From Palsa-504 sp963705835 (GTDB lineage Bacteria; Actinomycetota; Actinomycetes; Streptosporangiales; Streptosporangiaceae), in NCBI GenBank assembly GCA_963705835.1, contig CAVPLC010000108.1, positions 5,919 to 69,918 on the forward strand: a DNA stretch of 64,000 bases, read 5' to 3'. Position numbers and translations under genes: made by a program. The notes under the pieces are model-generated. The model had not been told where the DNA came from. It saw only the letters and a program-made list of their open reading frames with translations, and did no database searches. Shown here in pieces: positions 48,593 through 59,066 of this stretch (positions are counted from its first letter, which is position 1; each line of letters begins with the position of its first letter).

Positions 48593-50173
48593 GTGGCCGT
48601 GAGCAGCGGATTGTCGCTCGCGTTCATGGTAATCGGGTTGCTGGCAGTGGTGTTCGCGCTGGTCGTCGTGTGGCGCCGGACTCCCGCCGCGACACGCCCC
48701 CTGTCCCCTCCGCAGGACCAGGCCACCCAGGCCGAGCACCTTCGCGCCCGCGCCGAGGCCGAGGCCACCGGGATCCTCGAACGCGCCCGCCAGGAGGCCG
48801 AACAGGCCGCCCAGGGCCGCCGCGAAGTCGAGGAGGAAATCCGGGCGGTCAAGGACGAGGTGCGCGAGCTGCGCGGTGACCTCGAACGCCGCGAGCTGCG
48901 CCTGACCGACCGCGAGCAGCGGCTGGACGAGGAGCTCAGGCGGATCGACGACCGCACGCAGGCGCTCGACGCGCGCAGGCAGGACCTGGACCGCCGCGCC
49001 GCCGAACTCGACCGCAAGGACGCCGAACGCACCAAGGAGCTCGAGCGCGTCGCCGGCCTCACCGCCGAGGCGGCCCGCGGCGAGCTGGTCTCCGCGATCG
49101 AGAACCAGGCCAAGCGCGAGGCGGCGCTCATCGTCAGGGACATCGAGAACGAGGCGAAGTCCGAGGGCGAGAAGCGCGCCCGCAAGATCGTCACGCTCGC
49201 CATCCAGCGGGTCGCCACCGAGCAGACCAGCGAGTCCGTGGTCTCGGTGCTGCACCTGCCGGGCGATGAGATGAAGGGCCGCATCATCGGCCGCGAGGGC
49301 CGCAACATCCGGGCCTTCGAGTCCGTGACCGGCGTCAACCTGATCATCGACGACACGCCGGAAGCCGTCCTGCTGTCCTGCTTCGACCCGGTGCGGCGCG
49401 AGATCGGCCGGCTCACCCTGGAACGGCTCATCGCCGACGGCCGCATCCACCCGCAGCGGATCGAGGACGCCTACGAGCGCGGCAAGGCCGAGATCGAGCA
49501 GCTGTGCAAGCGGGCCGGCGAGGACGCCCTGGTCGAGCTCGGCATCACCGACATGCACGAAGAGCTCGTCGGCCTCCTCGGCCGGCTGCGGTACCGCACC
49601 TCCTACGGCCAGAACGTCCTGCGCCACCTGGTCGAGTCGGCGCACATCGCGGGCATGATGGCCAGCGAGCTGCGGATCGACCCGGCCCTGCTCAAGCGCT
49701 GCACGGTGCTGCACGACATCGGCAAGGCGCTGACCCACGAGGTCGAGGGCAGCCACGCGCTGATCGGCGCCGAGATCGCCCGCCGCTACGGCGAGCCGGA
49801 GGACGTGGTGCACGCCATCGAGGCGCACCACAACGAGGTCGAGGTGCGCACCGTGGAGGCGGTGCTGACCCAGGCCGCGGACGGGATCAGCGGCGGCCGG
49901 CCGGGCGCCCGCCGGGAGTCACTGGAGATGTACGTGCGGCGCCTGGAGCGCCTGGAGCAGATCGCCGCGGGCCGCGAGGGCGTGGAGAAGGTCTTCGCCA
50001 TGCAGGCGGGCCGCGAGATCAGGGTCATGGTCAAGCCGGACCGCATCGACGACATCCAGGCCCAGGTCATCGCGCGCGACATCGCCAAGCAGGTGGAGGA
50101 GGAACTGACCTATCCGGGCCAGATCCGCATCACCGTGGTCCGCGAGTCCCGCGCCACCGAATTCGCCCGCTGA
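48593..50173 (+). CDS. rny: Ribonuclease Y
   Basis: The protein has 526 residues. The N-terminal TM helix (about 5-27) is followed by a long charged coiled coil (about 45-170), a KH domain (LPGDEMKGRIIGREGRNIRAFESVTGVNLIID) and an HD domain with HDIGKALTHEVEGSHALIGAEIARRYG and HAIEAHHNEVE (the metal-binding HD pair). It is a membrane-anchored endoribonuclease for mRNA turnover. GTG 48593 was used; GTG 48599, better spaced from GGAAAGG, is possible. Confidence 0.95.
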   Translation: MAVSSGLSLAFMVIGLLAVVFALVVVWRRTPAATRPLSPPQDQATQAEHLRARAEAEATGILERARQEAEQAAQGRREVEEEIRAVKDEVRELRGDLERRELRLTDREQRLDEELRRIDDRTQALDARRQDLDRRAAELDRKDAERTKELERVAGLTAEAARGELVSAIENQAKREAALIVRDIENEAKSEGEKRARKIVTLAIQRVATEQTSESVVSVLHLPGDEMKGRIIGREGRNIRAFESVTGVNLIIDDTPEAVLLSCFDPVRREIGRLTLERLIADGRIHPQRIEDAYERGKAEIEQLCKRAGEDALVELGITDMHEELVGLLGRLRYRTSYGQNVLRHLVESAHIAGMMASELRIDPALLKRCTVLHDIGKALTHEVEGSHALIGAEIARRYGEPEDVVHAIEAHHNEVEVRTVEAVLTQAADGISGGRPGARRESLEMYVRRLERLEQIAAGREGVEKVFAMQAGREIRVMVKPDRIDDIQAQVIARDIAKQVEEELTYPGQIRITVVRESRATEFAR

Positions 50174-50196
50174 GCCTCAGCCTCAAAGATCATTTT

Positions 50197-50218
50197 TTCC
50201 GAACGGTCCTGGGTGCGT
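50197..50218 (+). repeat. Interspersed intergenic motif, copy C
   Basis: TTCCGAACGGTC, 3-nt gap, GGTGCGT, preceded by AAAGAT (50185-50190) and a T6 run; it lies between the stops of rny and the S9 peptidase. Confidence 0.55.
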
Positions 50219-50222
50219 GCCT

Positions 50223-52193
50223 TCAGCCGCCTTCCAGCGCCACCACGGGGACCCCCGGCGGCGCGAACCCCATGATCTGCCCGTAGAAGGACAGCTCGGC
50301 CTCCAGGCTGGCCACGATGGTCTCCGCCTTCCTGAACCCGTGTGACTCGCCGGCGAAGGCCAGGTACGCGTGCACTATTGCGTGCTCGCCCAGTTCGGCC
50401 GCGATCGACTCGGCCTGGACCGGCGGCACGATCGGGTCATCCAGCCCCTGCAGCAGCAGCACCGGGCAGGTCAGGTGGTTCACGTGACCGGTGGGCGCAC
50501 GCTCGACGTACACCGCGTCGCACTCGGGCAGCGGCCCGATCAGGCCGTCCAGGTACCGCGACTCGAAGTCGTGGGTCTGCGCGGCGAACCGCCGCAGGTC
50601 GCTCACGCCCGCGTACGACGTGGCCGCCGCGAACACCCCGCCGCCGGTCGGACCCTCCTTGACCCCGGAGGTCACGGCGGCCAGCGCGGTCCAGCCTCCC
50701 GCCGAACCGCCGCGGATGCCGAGCCGCTTCCCGTCCGCCTCCCCGGCCTCGGCCAGCGCCAGCGCGGCCGTGATCACGTCGGCCACGTCCACGATGCCCC
50801 ACTGGCCGCGCAGCCGCTCCCGGTACGCCCGGCCGTAGCCGCTCGAGCCGCCGTAGTTCACGTCGATGATCCCGATGCCCCGGCTGGTGAAGAACGCCTT
50901 GGCCAGGTCGAGCACCGGCACCACGTGCGAGGTCGGGCCGCCGTGCACCCAGACCACGTACGGCGGCAGCTCCCCGCCGGGCGCCGCGACCGCCGGGTTG
51001 GCCGGCGGGTAGACCAGCGCGTGCACCACCGAACCAGAACGCCCGTCCAGCTGCGCCGCCCTCGGCACGGGCAGGTACGCCACGTCCGGCGTTGACTCGG
51101 CCTCCTTGCGTACGACATTGACCTCAGCCGTCTCCGCGGTCACATCCACCTCGATGACGCTGAGCGGCACCGTCGGTCCGCCCGCGATCGTCGCCACGGT
51201 CCGGTCGGACGCCGACAGCCACGGCGAGACCACCTGGTACGGCAGGTCGACGTCGGTCAGCTGCCCGTTGCCCGGGTCGAGCACCCCCAGCCGCGACGCC
51301 CCGGTCCCGTGGCTGACCGCGAGCCGGCCGTCGCCGAGCACCGCGTAGGGGTACACGCCCAGCTGCCACAGCGGCGCGGCGAACTCCTCCTCCCGCGGGC
51401 ACAAGGTCCACGGCGGCTCCTCCGCGCTGGCCAGGTAGAGGTTCCACCACCCGGACCGGTCCGAGACCACGTACAGGCAGTAGTCGTCCCGCCAGACCGG
51501 GGCCAGCACGGACTCCCGGTCGCCGCCCATGATCACCCGCTGCTCGGTGCTGCCTATCTCGGGGCCGCCGATCTCCATGATCCGCAGCTCGGTGCCGTCC
51601 CACGGCATCCGCGGGTGATCCCAGCAGATCCAGGCCAGCCTGGTGCCGTCCGGCGACGGCGCCGGGTAGGCGTAGAAGTCCGACCCGCTGACCAGCACCC
51701 GGACCGCGCCGTCGTGCTCCGCGGCCGAACCGTCCAGCGGCACGGCCACGATCGCGCGGGTGATCCCGCGGTCGGCGTGGCGTTCCCGGACGCACCACAC
51801 CTGCGTCCCGTCGGGGGAGAGCACGAAGTCCGCGAACCGGTCCCCGGTATCGGCGGTCAGCGGCTGCGGGTCGCCCGCCGCCCCGCACCGGTACAGCCGC
51901 TGGTCGGCGAAGTTCGCGAACAGGAAGCCGCCGTCCAGCGGCAGGTAGGACCGGCCGCCGTACTCGTGCACCCGGGTCCGCGCGTTCCACGGCATCGGGA
52001 GCAGGTCGCGCGTGACGCCGTCCGGCCCCCGGCTGACCACGGCCAGCCGCCCGCCCTCCGACGGCCGGGTCTCCTGCCACCACACGTGCTCGCCCGCGAT
52101 GACCGGGAACATCAGGCCAACCCGGTTCCTGGCCACGTCCGCGCCCGTGATGGGCGAGGGCCATTCGCCGTAGTTGTGCGTTTCCGTAGTCAT
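50223..52193 (-). CDS. S9-family (prolyl oligopeptidase-type) serine peptidase
   Basis: The protein has 656 residues. The N-terminal two-thirds is a beta-propeller with repeated WSPDG-like blades (FVLSPDGTQVWCVRE, YPAPSPDGTRLAWICWDHP). The C-terminal alpha/beta-hydrolase domain has PPYVVWVHGGPTSHV (oxyanion region), GIRGGSAGGWTALA (nucleophile Ser), VLLQGLDDPIVPP (Asp) and AGESHGFRKAE (His). No signal peptide is seen, so it is probably cytosolic. It is convergent with rny and divergent from miaB. Confidence 0.92.
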   Translation of the reverse strand: MTTETHNYGEWPSPITGADVARNRVGLMFPVIAGEHVWWQETRPSEGGRLAVVSRGPDGVTRDLLPMPWNARTRVHEYGGRSYLPLDGGFLFANFADQRLYRCGAAGDPQPLTADTGDRFADFVLSPDGTQVWCVRERHADRGITRAIVAVPLDGSAAEHDGAVRVLVSGSDFYAYPAPSPDGTRLAWICWDHPRMPWDGTELRIMEIGGPEIGSTEQRVIMGGDRESVLAPVWRDDYCLYVVSDRSGWWNLYLASAEEPPWTLCPREEEFAAPLWQLGVYPYAVLGDGRLAVSHGTGASRLGVLDPGNGQLTDVDLPYQVVSPWLSASDRTVATIAGGPTVPLSVIEVDVTAETAEVNVVRKEAESTPDVAYLPVPRAAQLDGRSGSVVHALVYPPANPAVAAPGGELPPYVVWVHGGPTSHVVPVLDLAKAFFTSRGIGIIDVNYGGSSGYGRAYRERLRGQWGIVDVADVITAALALAEAGEADGKRLGIRGGSAGGWTALAAVTSGVKEGPTGGGVFAAATSYAGVSDLRRFAAQTHDFESRYLDGLIGPLPECDAVYVERAPTGHVNHLTCPVLLLQGLDDPIVPPVQAESIAAELGEHAIVHAYLAFAGESHGFRKAETIVASLEAELSFYGQIMGFAPPGVPVVALEGG

Positions 52194-52271
52194 TTGCCTA
52201 CAGATATATCATGCCGGGTACGACTCAGCATGCCTCACCTGACGCATGTGAGAGGCCTCTATCCTGTAACC

Positions 52272-53744
52272 GTGAGGCAAGGCGCCCTGACCTACCAGAT
52301 CCGCACCTACGGGTGCCAGATGAACATGCACGACTCCGAACGCCTGGCGGGCCTGCTGGACGAGGCCGGCTACCTGCCGGCCGCCGAGGGCGAGACCCCG
52401 GACGTCGTGGTGTTCAACACCTGCGCGGTCCGGGAGAACGCGGCCGACCGGCTGTACGGGAACCTCGGCCATCTGCTGCCGCAGAAGCGCAACGGCATGC
52501 AGATCGCGGTGGGCGGCTGCCTGGCCCAGATGGAGCGCACCCGGATCACCCAGCGCGCGCCCTGGGTCGACGTGGTGTACGGCACCCACAACATGGGCTC
52601 GCTGCCCGCCCTGCTCGAGCGGGCCAGGGGGCGGAACGAGGCGCAGGCCGAGTTCGCCGAGACGCTGGAGACGTTCCCGTCGCTGCTGCCCGCCCGGCGC
52701 CAGTCGGCCTATTCCGCCTGGGTCGCGATCTCGGTCGGCTGCAACAACACCTGCACCTTCTGCATCGTGCCCAGCCTGCGCGGCAAGGAGAAGGACCGCC
52801 GTCCCGGCGACATCCTGGGGGAGATCAGCGCCCTGGTCGCCGACGGCGTGCTGGAGGTCACCCTGCTCGGCCAGAACGTGAACTCCTACGGTGCCGAGTT
52901 CGGCGACCGCCAGGCGTTCGGCCGCCTGCTCCGCTCCTGCGGCGAGATCGAGGGACTGGAGCGGGTCCGGTTCACCTCCCCGCACCCCCGCGACTTCACC
53001 GACGACGTCATCGACGCCATGGCCGAGACGCCCAACGTCATGCCGAGCCTGCACATGCCGCTGCAGTCCGGCTCCGACACCGTGCTGAAGGCCATGCGCC
53101 GCGCCTACCGCCGGGACCGTTACCTGGCCATCCTGGACCGGGTCCGGGCCCGCATCCCCGACGCCGCCATCACCACCGACATCATCGTCGGCTTCCCCGG
53201 CGAGACCGACCAAGACTTCGAGGACACCCTGGACCTGGTCCGCCAGGCCCGCTTCGCGGGCGCGTTCACCTTCCGCTACTCGATCCGCCCCGGCACCCCC
53301 GCCGCCACCATGGACGCCCAGGTCCCCGCGAGCGTCGTCCAGGAGCGCTTCGACCGCCTCACCGCCCTGGTCGAGCAGACCACCTACGCCGAGCACCAGA
53401 AGCTGGCCGGCGCCACCGTCGAGGTCCTGGTCGCCGAGGGCGAAGGCCGCAAGGACGCCGCCACCCACCGCATGTCCGGCCGCGCCCGCGACAACCGCCT
53501 CGTCCACTTCACCCCCCACGGCGATGGCCCCCGCCCCGGCGACACGCCCCGCGCCGCCCCGCCCCGCCCCGGCGACATCGTGACCACGACCGTCACCCGC
53601 GCCGCCCCCCACTACCTGCTGGCCGACGCCGCCCCCCTGTCCGTCCGCCGCACCCCCGCCGGCGACGCCTGGGAAGCAGCCGCCGCGGCACCCGCTCCCG
53701 CCGGAACCGCCGTTCTCCTCGGCATGCCCGCGCCGCGGCGTTGA
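52272..53744 (+). CDS. miaB: tRNA-2-methylthio-N6-dimethylallyladenosine synthase
   Basis: The protein has 490 residues from GTG 52272 (ATG 52230 in frame is possible). The N-terminal UPF0004 domain has YQIRTYGCQMNMHDSERL, FNTCAVRENA and GGCLAQ (three Cys for the second cluster); the radical SAM core has GCNNTCTFCIVP (C-x3-C-x2-C); a TRAM-like domain follows near residues 385-450. It thiomethylates i6A37 of tRNA. TATCCT at 52260-52265 lies 6 bp before the GTG, compatible with leaderless transcription. The C-terminal 30 residues are Pro/Ala-rich. Confidence 0.95.
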   Translation: MRQGALTYQIRTYGCQMNMHDSERLAGLLDEAGYLPAAEGETPDVVVFNTCAVRENAADRLYGNLGHLLPQKRNGMQIAVGGCLAQMERTRITQRAPWVDVVYGTHNMGSLPALLERARGRNEAQAEFAETLETFPSLLPARRQSAYSAWVAISVGCNNTCTFCIVPSLRGKEKDRRPGDILGEISALVADGVLEVTLLGQNVNSYGAEFGDRQAFGRLLRSCGEIEGLERVRFTSPHPRDFTDDVIDAMAETPNVMPSLHMPLQSGSDTVLKAMRRAYRRDRYLAILDRVRARIPDAAITTDIIVGFPGETDQDFEDTLDLVRQARFAGAFTFRYSIRPGTPAATMDAQVPASVVQERFDRLTALVEQTTYAEHQKLAGATVEVLVAEGEGRKDAATHRMSGRARDNRLVHFTPHGDGPRPGDTPRAAPPRPGDIVTTTVTRAAPHYLLADAAPLSVRRTPAGDAWEAAAAAPAPAGTAVLLGMPAPRR

Positions 53745-54000
53745 CAGCTTTTTAACCGTTTCCGTTTATTGATTTTTAATCCTGTTGACTATTGCCGTGG
53801 CCGCCGCGTGCGGCTTTGACTATTCAACGCGGCACGAGCAGTGCGCTGCCAATCTCGGCACCGGCGGCGAAGCTGCCGCGGCGCGCCGGCGTGGTGATGG
53901 TCGGGGGAGTCCGCGAGGATGCATTGCGGCACCGGGACAGGACCGTTGCGGGCCATCACGCGCACGCGTGATCCGCTGGGAGCAGCAATCGGAGGCCGTC
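53745..54000. other. Intergenic region before the GH3 gene
   Basis: 256 bp. It starts with an AT-rich stretch (53750-53785) and has TTGACTATT twice (53783-53791 and 53815-53823), possible -35 or operator elements. GGAGG precedes the GH3 ATG. Confidence 0.4.
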
Positions 54001-57000
54001 ATGAAGCCTATCCCGGGTGCTAGCCGTCGCCGTACTCGCCGGATCGCCGCACTGGCGGCCCTGGCCTTCGCGGTAGTACTCACGTTGCCGCTGACGGCCT
54101 TCGCGGCCGCCGCAGCAGGCGCCTCCGGCGCCGGCCGGGCCGGCGCCGCCAGCCCTTCCTGCCCGTGGCTCAATCAGTCGCTCCCGGTGGACCAGCGGGT
54201 GCAGATGCTGCTGGCCCAGATGTCGCTCGCGGACAAGATCAACATGGTGACCGGGGCCGGGTTCAGCGAGCCGTACGTGTTCTACATCTCGGCGATCCCC
54301 AGCCTGTGCATCCCGGCCATCGGTGAAGAGGACGGCCCCGTCGGCGTGGGCGACGGCCTCACCGGCGTGACGCAGATGCCCTGCCGCCGTATCCCTGGCG
54401 GCCACCTTTGACCCGTCGCTGGCCACCCAGTACGGGCAGGTCGTCGGGTCTGAGGAGCGCGGCAAGGGGGCCATGGTCGACCTGGGGCCGACGGTGAACA
54501 TCGACCGCGACCCGCGCTGGGGACGGTCGTTCGAGGCCTACACCGAGGACCCGTACCTGAATTCGGCCCTCGCGGTCGCCGATATCAACGGGGTGCAGAG
54601 CCAGGGCGAGATGGCGCAGGTCAAGCACCTCGCGGTGTACAACCAGGAGACGAACCGCAACACCCCGGCCGACAACGCGATCGTGAGCACGCGAGCGCTG
54701 CACGAGATCTACCTTCCGGCGTTCTGGGCCGCGACGCAGGAGGCCAAGGCTTCCTCGGTGATGTGTGCCTACAGCACGATCAACGGCCAGGCCGCCTGCC
54801 AGAACCAGTACCTGATGAAGACCACCCTCGACCAGCGCTGGGGATACCCCGGGTTCGTGACCTCGGACTACCAGGCCACCCACTCGACCGTGCAGTCCGC
54901 CAACGCCGGCATGGACCAGGAGATGCCCGCCCCGCAGTTCTACGGCTCGGCGCTACAGTCGGCCGTGCAGTCCGGCCAGGTCTCCATGGCCACGCTCAAC
55001 GACATGGTGAGCCGGATCCTGACCGAGATGTTCCAGTTCAACGAGTTCAACAACCCGCCGACCGGGTCGACCAGCAGCCACGGTGACCACGCCCGCGCAT
55101 CAGGACGTCTCCACCGCGGTCGCCGAGGCGGGCACGGTGCTGCTGAAGAACACCGGCGGCACCCTGCCGCTGTCGGCCAACGGCGCCGGCACGGTGGCGG
55201 TGATCGGCCCGGCCGCCTCGCTCTCGCCGACCGACACCGGCGGCGGCAGCGCCTACGTGACCTCCACCTTCAACGTGACGCCCGCTGCAGGGCATCCAGG
55301 CCGCGGCCGGGCCGGGCACCACGGTGCAGTACGCGCAGGGCCTGCCCACGGACACGTCCCTGTCGCCGATCCCGACTTCCAACCTGACCCCGGCCTACAC
55401 CGGCACCGACTACGGCCAGACCTACACCGGCACGCTGACCGCCCCGGAGACCGGCACGTACGTGCTGGCGTTCAAGAACCCCGGCTCGTACACGGCGACC
55501 AACCTGTCCCTGGACGGCAAGGAGATCCTGGCCAACCCGGGCACCCCGCCGGTGTCCACCTACTCGGTCGGCGTGAACCTGCCAGGCCGGCCAGACGTAC
55601 ACGCTGTCAGCTGTCCGGCGGCGGCCCGTCGGCCAACCTGAGCTGGGCCACGCCGTCCGACGCTGGCGCCCGGCATCGGCGCCGGCGGTCGCGGCGGCCA
55701 AGTCGGCCACCACCGCGGTCGTCGTGGTGTCCGACGACACCGAGTCCGAGGCCGCCGACCGGGCCAGCCTCAACCTGCCGTCCGCGCAGAACGAGCTGAT
55801 CTCGGCGGTGGCCGCGGCCAACCCGCACACGGTCGTGGTCATCGACGCGGGCGCCCCGGTGGTCATGCCCTGGCTGAGCCAGGTCGCCTCGGTGGTCGAC
55901 GCCTGGTACCCGGGCGAGAGCAACGGCACGGCGCTGGCCGCGGTGCTGTTCGGCAAGGTCGACCCGGGCGGTCACCTGCCGGTCACCTTCCCCACGGACC
56001 TCTCGCAGGTGCCCGCGTCCAGCCCGAGCCAGTTCCCCGGGATCAACGGCCAGGTGCAGTACTCGGAGGGCATCAACGTCGGCTACCGCTATTACGACGC
56101 GAACAACGAGACCCCGCTGTTCCCGTTCGGCTACGGGCTGTCCTACACGAACTTCCGCTTCAGCGGACTGAGCATCAGCCCGAAGAGCGTCCAGAACGCC
56201 ACGTCGAATCCGGGCGCGACCAGCTGCGGGTGCAACGGGCAGTCGAGCCAGCCCGGTGACCGTGTCGGCCACGGTCACCAACACCGGCCAGGTGGCGGCT
56301 CGGACGTGGCCCAGCTGTACCTGGGCGACCCGGCCGCGGCCGGCGAGCCGCCGCGCCAGCTCAAGGGATTCCAGAAGGTCACGCTGCAGCCCGGCCAGTC
56401 CACGACCGTGCACTTCAGCCTCACCGGCCACGACCTGTCGTACTGGAACGACGCGGCCAACGGCTGGGTGGTCCCCGACGGCCAGTTCGGGGTCTACGTC
56501 GGCGACTCCTCGGCCCTGGCCAACCTGCCGCTGCGCGGCAGCTTCACGGTCGTCCGCACGCGTCGGCGCCCGGTACGCCACGATCCAGGCACCGGCCGTC
56601 GTCGACCGCCGGGCGCCACCGCGACGGTCACCGCCACCCTGGTCAACGACGGCGACTACGCGATGCCGCAGGCGCAGTTCACCCTGAAGACCCCGGCCGG
56701 CTGGACGGTGACGCAGCCCGGCGCCGGTCACCATCGCCGCCCGGGCAGACGGTCACCGAGCACTTCCGGGTGACCGTGCCCGCCGACGCCCAGCCCGGCG
56801 ACCAGACGCTCACGGTCGCGATCACGCCACGGCCGGCCCGCCCGGCGGCCGCACCAGGCCTGGTGGAGGCGTCGGCCACCGTGGCCGTTCCGTACACCTC
56901 GCTCGCCGCCGCCTACAACAACACCGGGATCAGCGACAACTCCAACGAGGCCGCGGCCAACTACGACGGCGTCGGCGACAGCTTCTCGGCCCAGGCGCTG

Positions 57001-58091
57001 GCCGCGGGCACGCCGACCGCGCTTACCCCTGGCGAAGCAGGTCACCATCGGCGGGACCACCTTCACCTGGCCCGACGGCCGCGCCGGGCACCCCGGACAA
57101 CGTGGTCACCGCCGGCCAGACCGTCGAGCTGTCCGGGTCCGGGACCGACCTCGGCTTCCTCGGCGCCAGCCAGAACGGCACCGCGAGCGGCACCGTCACC
57201 GTCCACTACACCGACGGCAGCAGCCAGTCCTACAACCTCAACATGGCGGACTGGTACGCCAACAGCCCGGCGGTCGGCAACCAGCTCCTGACCACGACCT
57301 CGAGCTGGAACTTCCAGAGCAATCCGCTCGGCCCGCACCCGGTGAGCATCTACTTCGGCTCGGTGCCGCTGCAGCAGGGCAAGCAGGTGGCGTCGGTCAC
57401 GCTGCCCATCCTCAGCAACGCGGGCGGCACCACGGCCATGCACATCTTCGCCATGGCCACCGGGACCGGGACGCCCGACGACCGGCGCGCCGTACTCGTC
57501 GCTCGCCGCCGCCTACAACAACGTCGGGATCACCGACAACTCGAACCCGGCGCCGCGGCCAACTTCGACGGCACCGGGGACAGCTTCTCGGCGCAGGCGC
57601 TGGCCGCGGGCACGCCGACCCCGCTCACCCCCGGCGGCCAGGCCACGTTCGGCGGGACCACCTTCACCTGGCCCAGCGCCGTCGGCGCGCCCGACAACGT
57701 GATCGCCGACGGGCAGACCATCGACCTGTCCGGGTCCGGGACCGATCTCGGCTTCCTCGGCGCCGGCGCGTTCGGGGCGGCGAGCGGGACCGGCACGATC
57801 ACCTACACCGACGGCAGCACCCAGTCGTTCAGCCTCGTCATGGCGGACTGGTACAACAACGCCCCGGTCGCCGGCGACGAGATCGCCACCACCACGACGA
57901 GCTGGAACTTCTCGAGCAGCACGCAAGTCCCGCACCCGGTGAGCATTTACTTCGCGTCGGTGCCGCTGCAGGCGGGCAAGACCGTGGCATCGGTCACGCT
58001 GCCGACGGTGAGCGCCAGCGTCGGCAACGGCATCAACGCGATGCACATCTTCGCGATGGCGATCGGGTCGGGAACCCCGACCGGCGGGTAG
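54001..58091 (+). pseudogene. Secreted GH3 glycosidase (beta-glucosidase-like) with accessory domains, interrupted by many frame changes
   Basis: ATG 54001 begins a Tat/Sec-like signal (RRRTRRIAALAALAFAVVLTLPL). In the restored frame about 1350 residues follow: GH3 N-domain (LAQMSLADKINMVTG, DLGPTVNIDRDPRWGR, nucleophile region GYPGFVTSDYQATHS), GH3 C-domain with an inserted PA14 domain (about 55280-55650), fibronectin-III-like end (GSDVAQLYLGDP), a NEW3-like domain, and two copies of a roughly 190-residue beta domain. The reading frame changes at least 15 times (listed in findings), mostly by one base, with no stray stops between. Either local sequence error or recent decay. It would hydrolyse beta-linked glucans or glycosides outside the cell. 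Confidence 0.75.
56893..58079 (+). repeat. Tandem 600-bp domain duplication at the 3' end of the GH3 gene
   Basis: Two copies begin at 56893 and 57493, exactly 600 bp apart, both reading SLAAAYNN ... DGxGDSFSAQALAAGTPT ... SGSGTDLGFLGA ... MADWY ... HPVSIYF ... AMHIFAMA. They encode similar but not identical beta-rich domains, probably carbohydrate-binding. Confidence 0.8.
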
Positions 58092-58153
58092 GGGGTAGCT
58101 AGGCCCGTGGCCCAGGCGAGCCGCGTACCGTGCGGATCTCCGCGTCCACGGTG

Positions 58154-58915
58154 TTACGGCAGCGGAATAAGCGTGAGGTAGGCCACTCCCAGGAGCCCGC
58201 GGGATCCGTGGAGCCAGACGGACAGGTGGTCGTCGGCCATCTTCCTGGTCTCGCCGGCCAGCGGGTGATCCTGATGGTCCGCGAGCCATTCCTCCACATC
58301 CGCCGTGGAACCGGACTCGAAGTCATCCCACTCCTCTAGGCTGGCGGTCTCGATCCATTCCGGCCGGAACCCGGCCATGATCGCCAGATCGATGAGCCCG
58401 GGCAGGTCGTAGTGATCCTCGGCAGTGATGCCCGGCCATACGGCGGCGATCTCGGCGGGGGTCGGCGGATGCTCCCAGAAGCATTCACCGACGAACACCC
58501 GGCCTCCGGGGTTGACCAGCCGGCGGAGCGCGGGCAGCGCATCGAGGGTGTGCTGCGGCGGCCTGGCCTCGCTGAGCGCGTGGGTGGCGCCGACGCACAG
58601 AACCAGGTCGGTCGGCCCGCGCGCGGTGCCGACCGCGGACTCCTCGAAGAACGACACCCGCCCGGCGAGCCCACGGGCCATCGCGCTGTCCCGCCCCCTG
58701 GCGAGGTCGGCGTCGCTGAGGTCGATCCCGGTACCGACCGCGCCAGGGACCTCGGCGAGGATGCGCAGCATCAGCTCACCCCAGCCGCAGCCGAGGTCGA
58801 GCACCGCGGCCGGGCGTGTCCTGGCGAGCCGGTCGACGATACGCGCGGCTCTGGCCTCGGACAAGGGACCGTGGAACGTGAGGCGGGTAAAACGCGGCGG
58901 GAGGTCGTCAGTCAT
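58154..58915 (-). CDS. SAM-dependent class I methyltransferase
   Basis: The protein has 253 residues. SAM motif I is AAVLDLGCGWGELMLRILAEVPG; the acidic end of beta2 is GTGIDLSDADLARGR; then TDLVLCVGATHALSEARPPQHTLDALPALRRLVNPGGRVFVGECFW. The substrate is unknown; the form resembles small-molecule methyltransferases. ATG 58915 was chosen; the frame stays open far upstream but only with low-complexity text. Confidence 0.82.
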   Translation of the reverse strand: MTDDLPPRFTRLTFHGPLSEARAARIVDRLARTRPAAVLDLGCGWGELMLRILAEVPGAVGTGIDLSDADLARGRDSAMARGLAGRVSFFEESAVGTARGPTDLVLCVGATHALSEARPPQHTLDALPALRRLVNPGGRVFVGECFWEHPPTPAEIAAVWPGITAEDHYDLPGLIDLAIMAGFRPEWIETASLEEWDDFESGSTADVEEWLADHQDHPLAGETRKMADDHLSVWLHGSRGLLGVAYLTLIPLP

Positions 58916-59066
58916 CGCTGCGACCCTAGACCTGCGGGGCCATACGGACAATTCATTATTTTCACCCGCGTAACTAATAGATAGGTCCCGGTTCTGGTCC
59001 GGGTGGACCGGTGTCCGAACGTCGGGCAGGCCTGCGGGCGTAGCCTTGCTGCGGAGGGCAGTGGGC

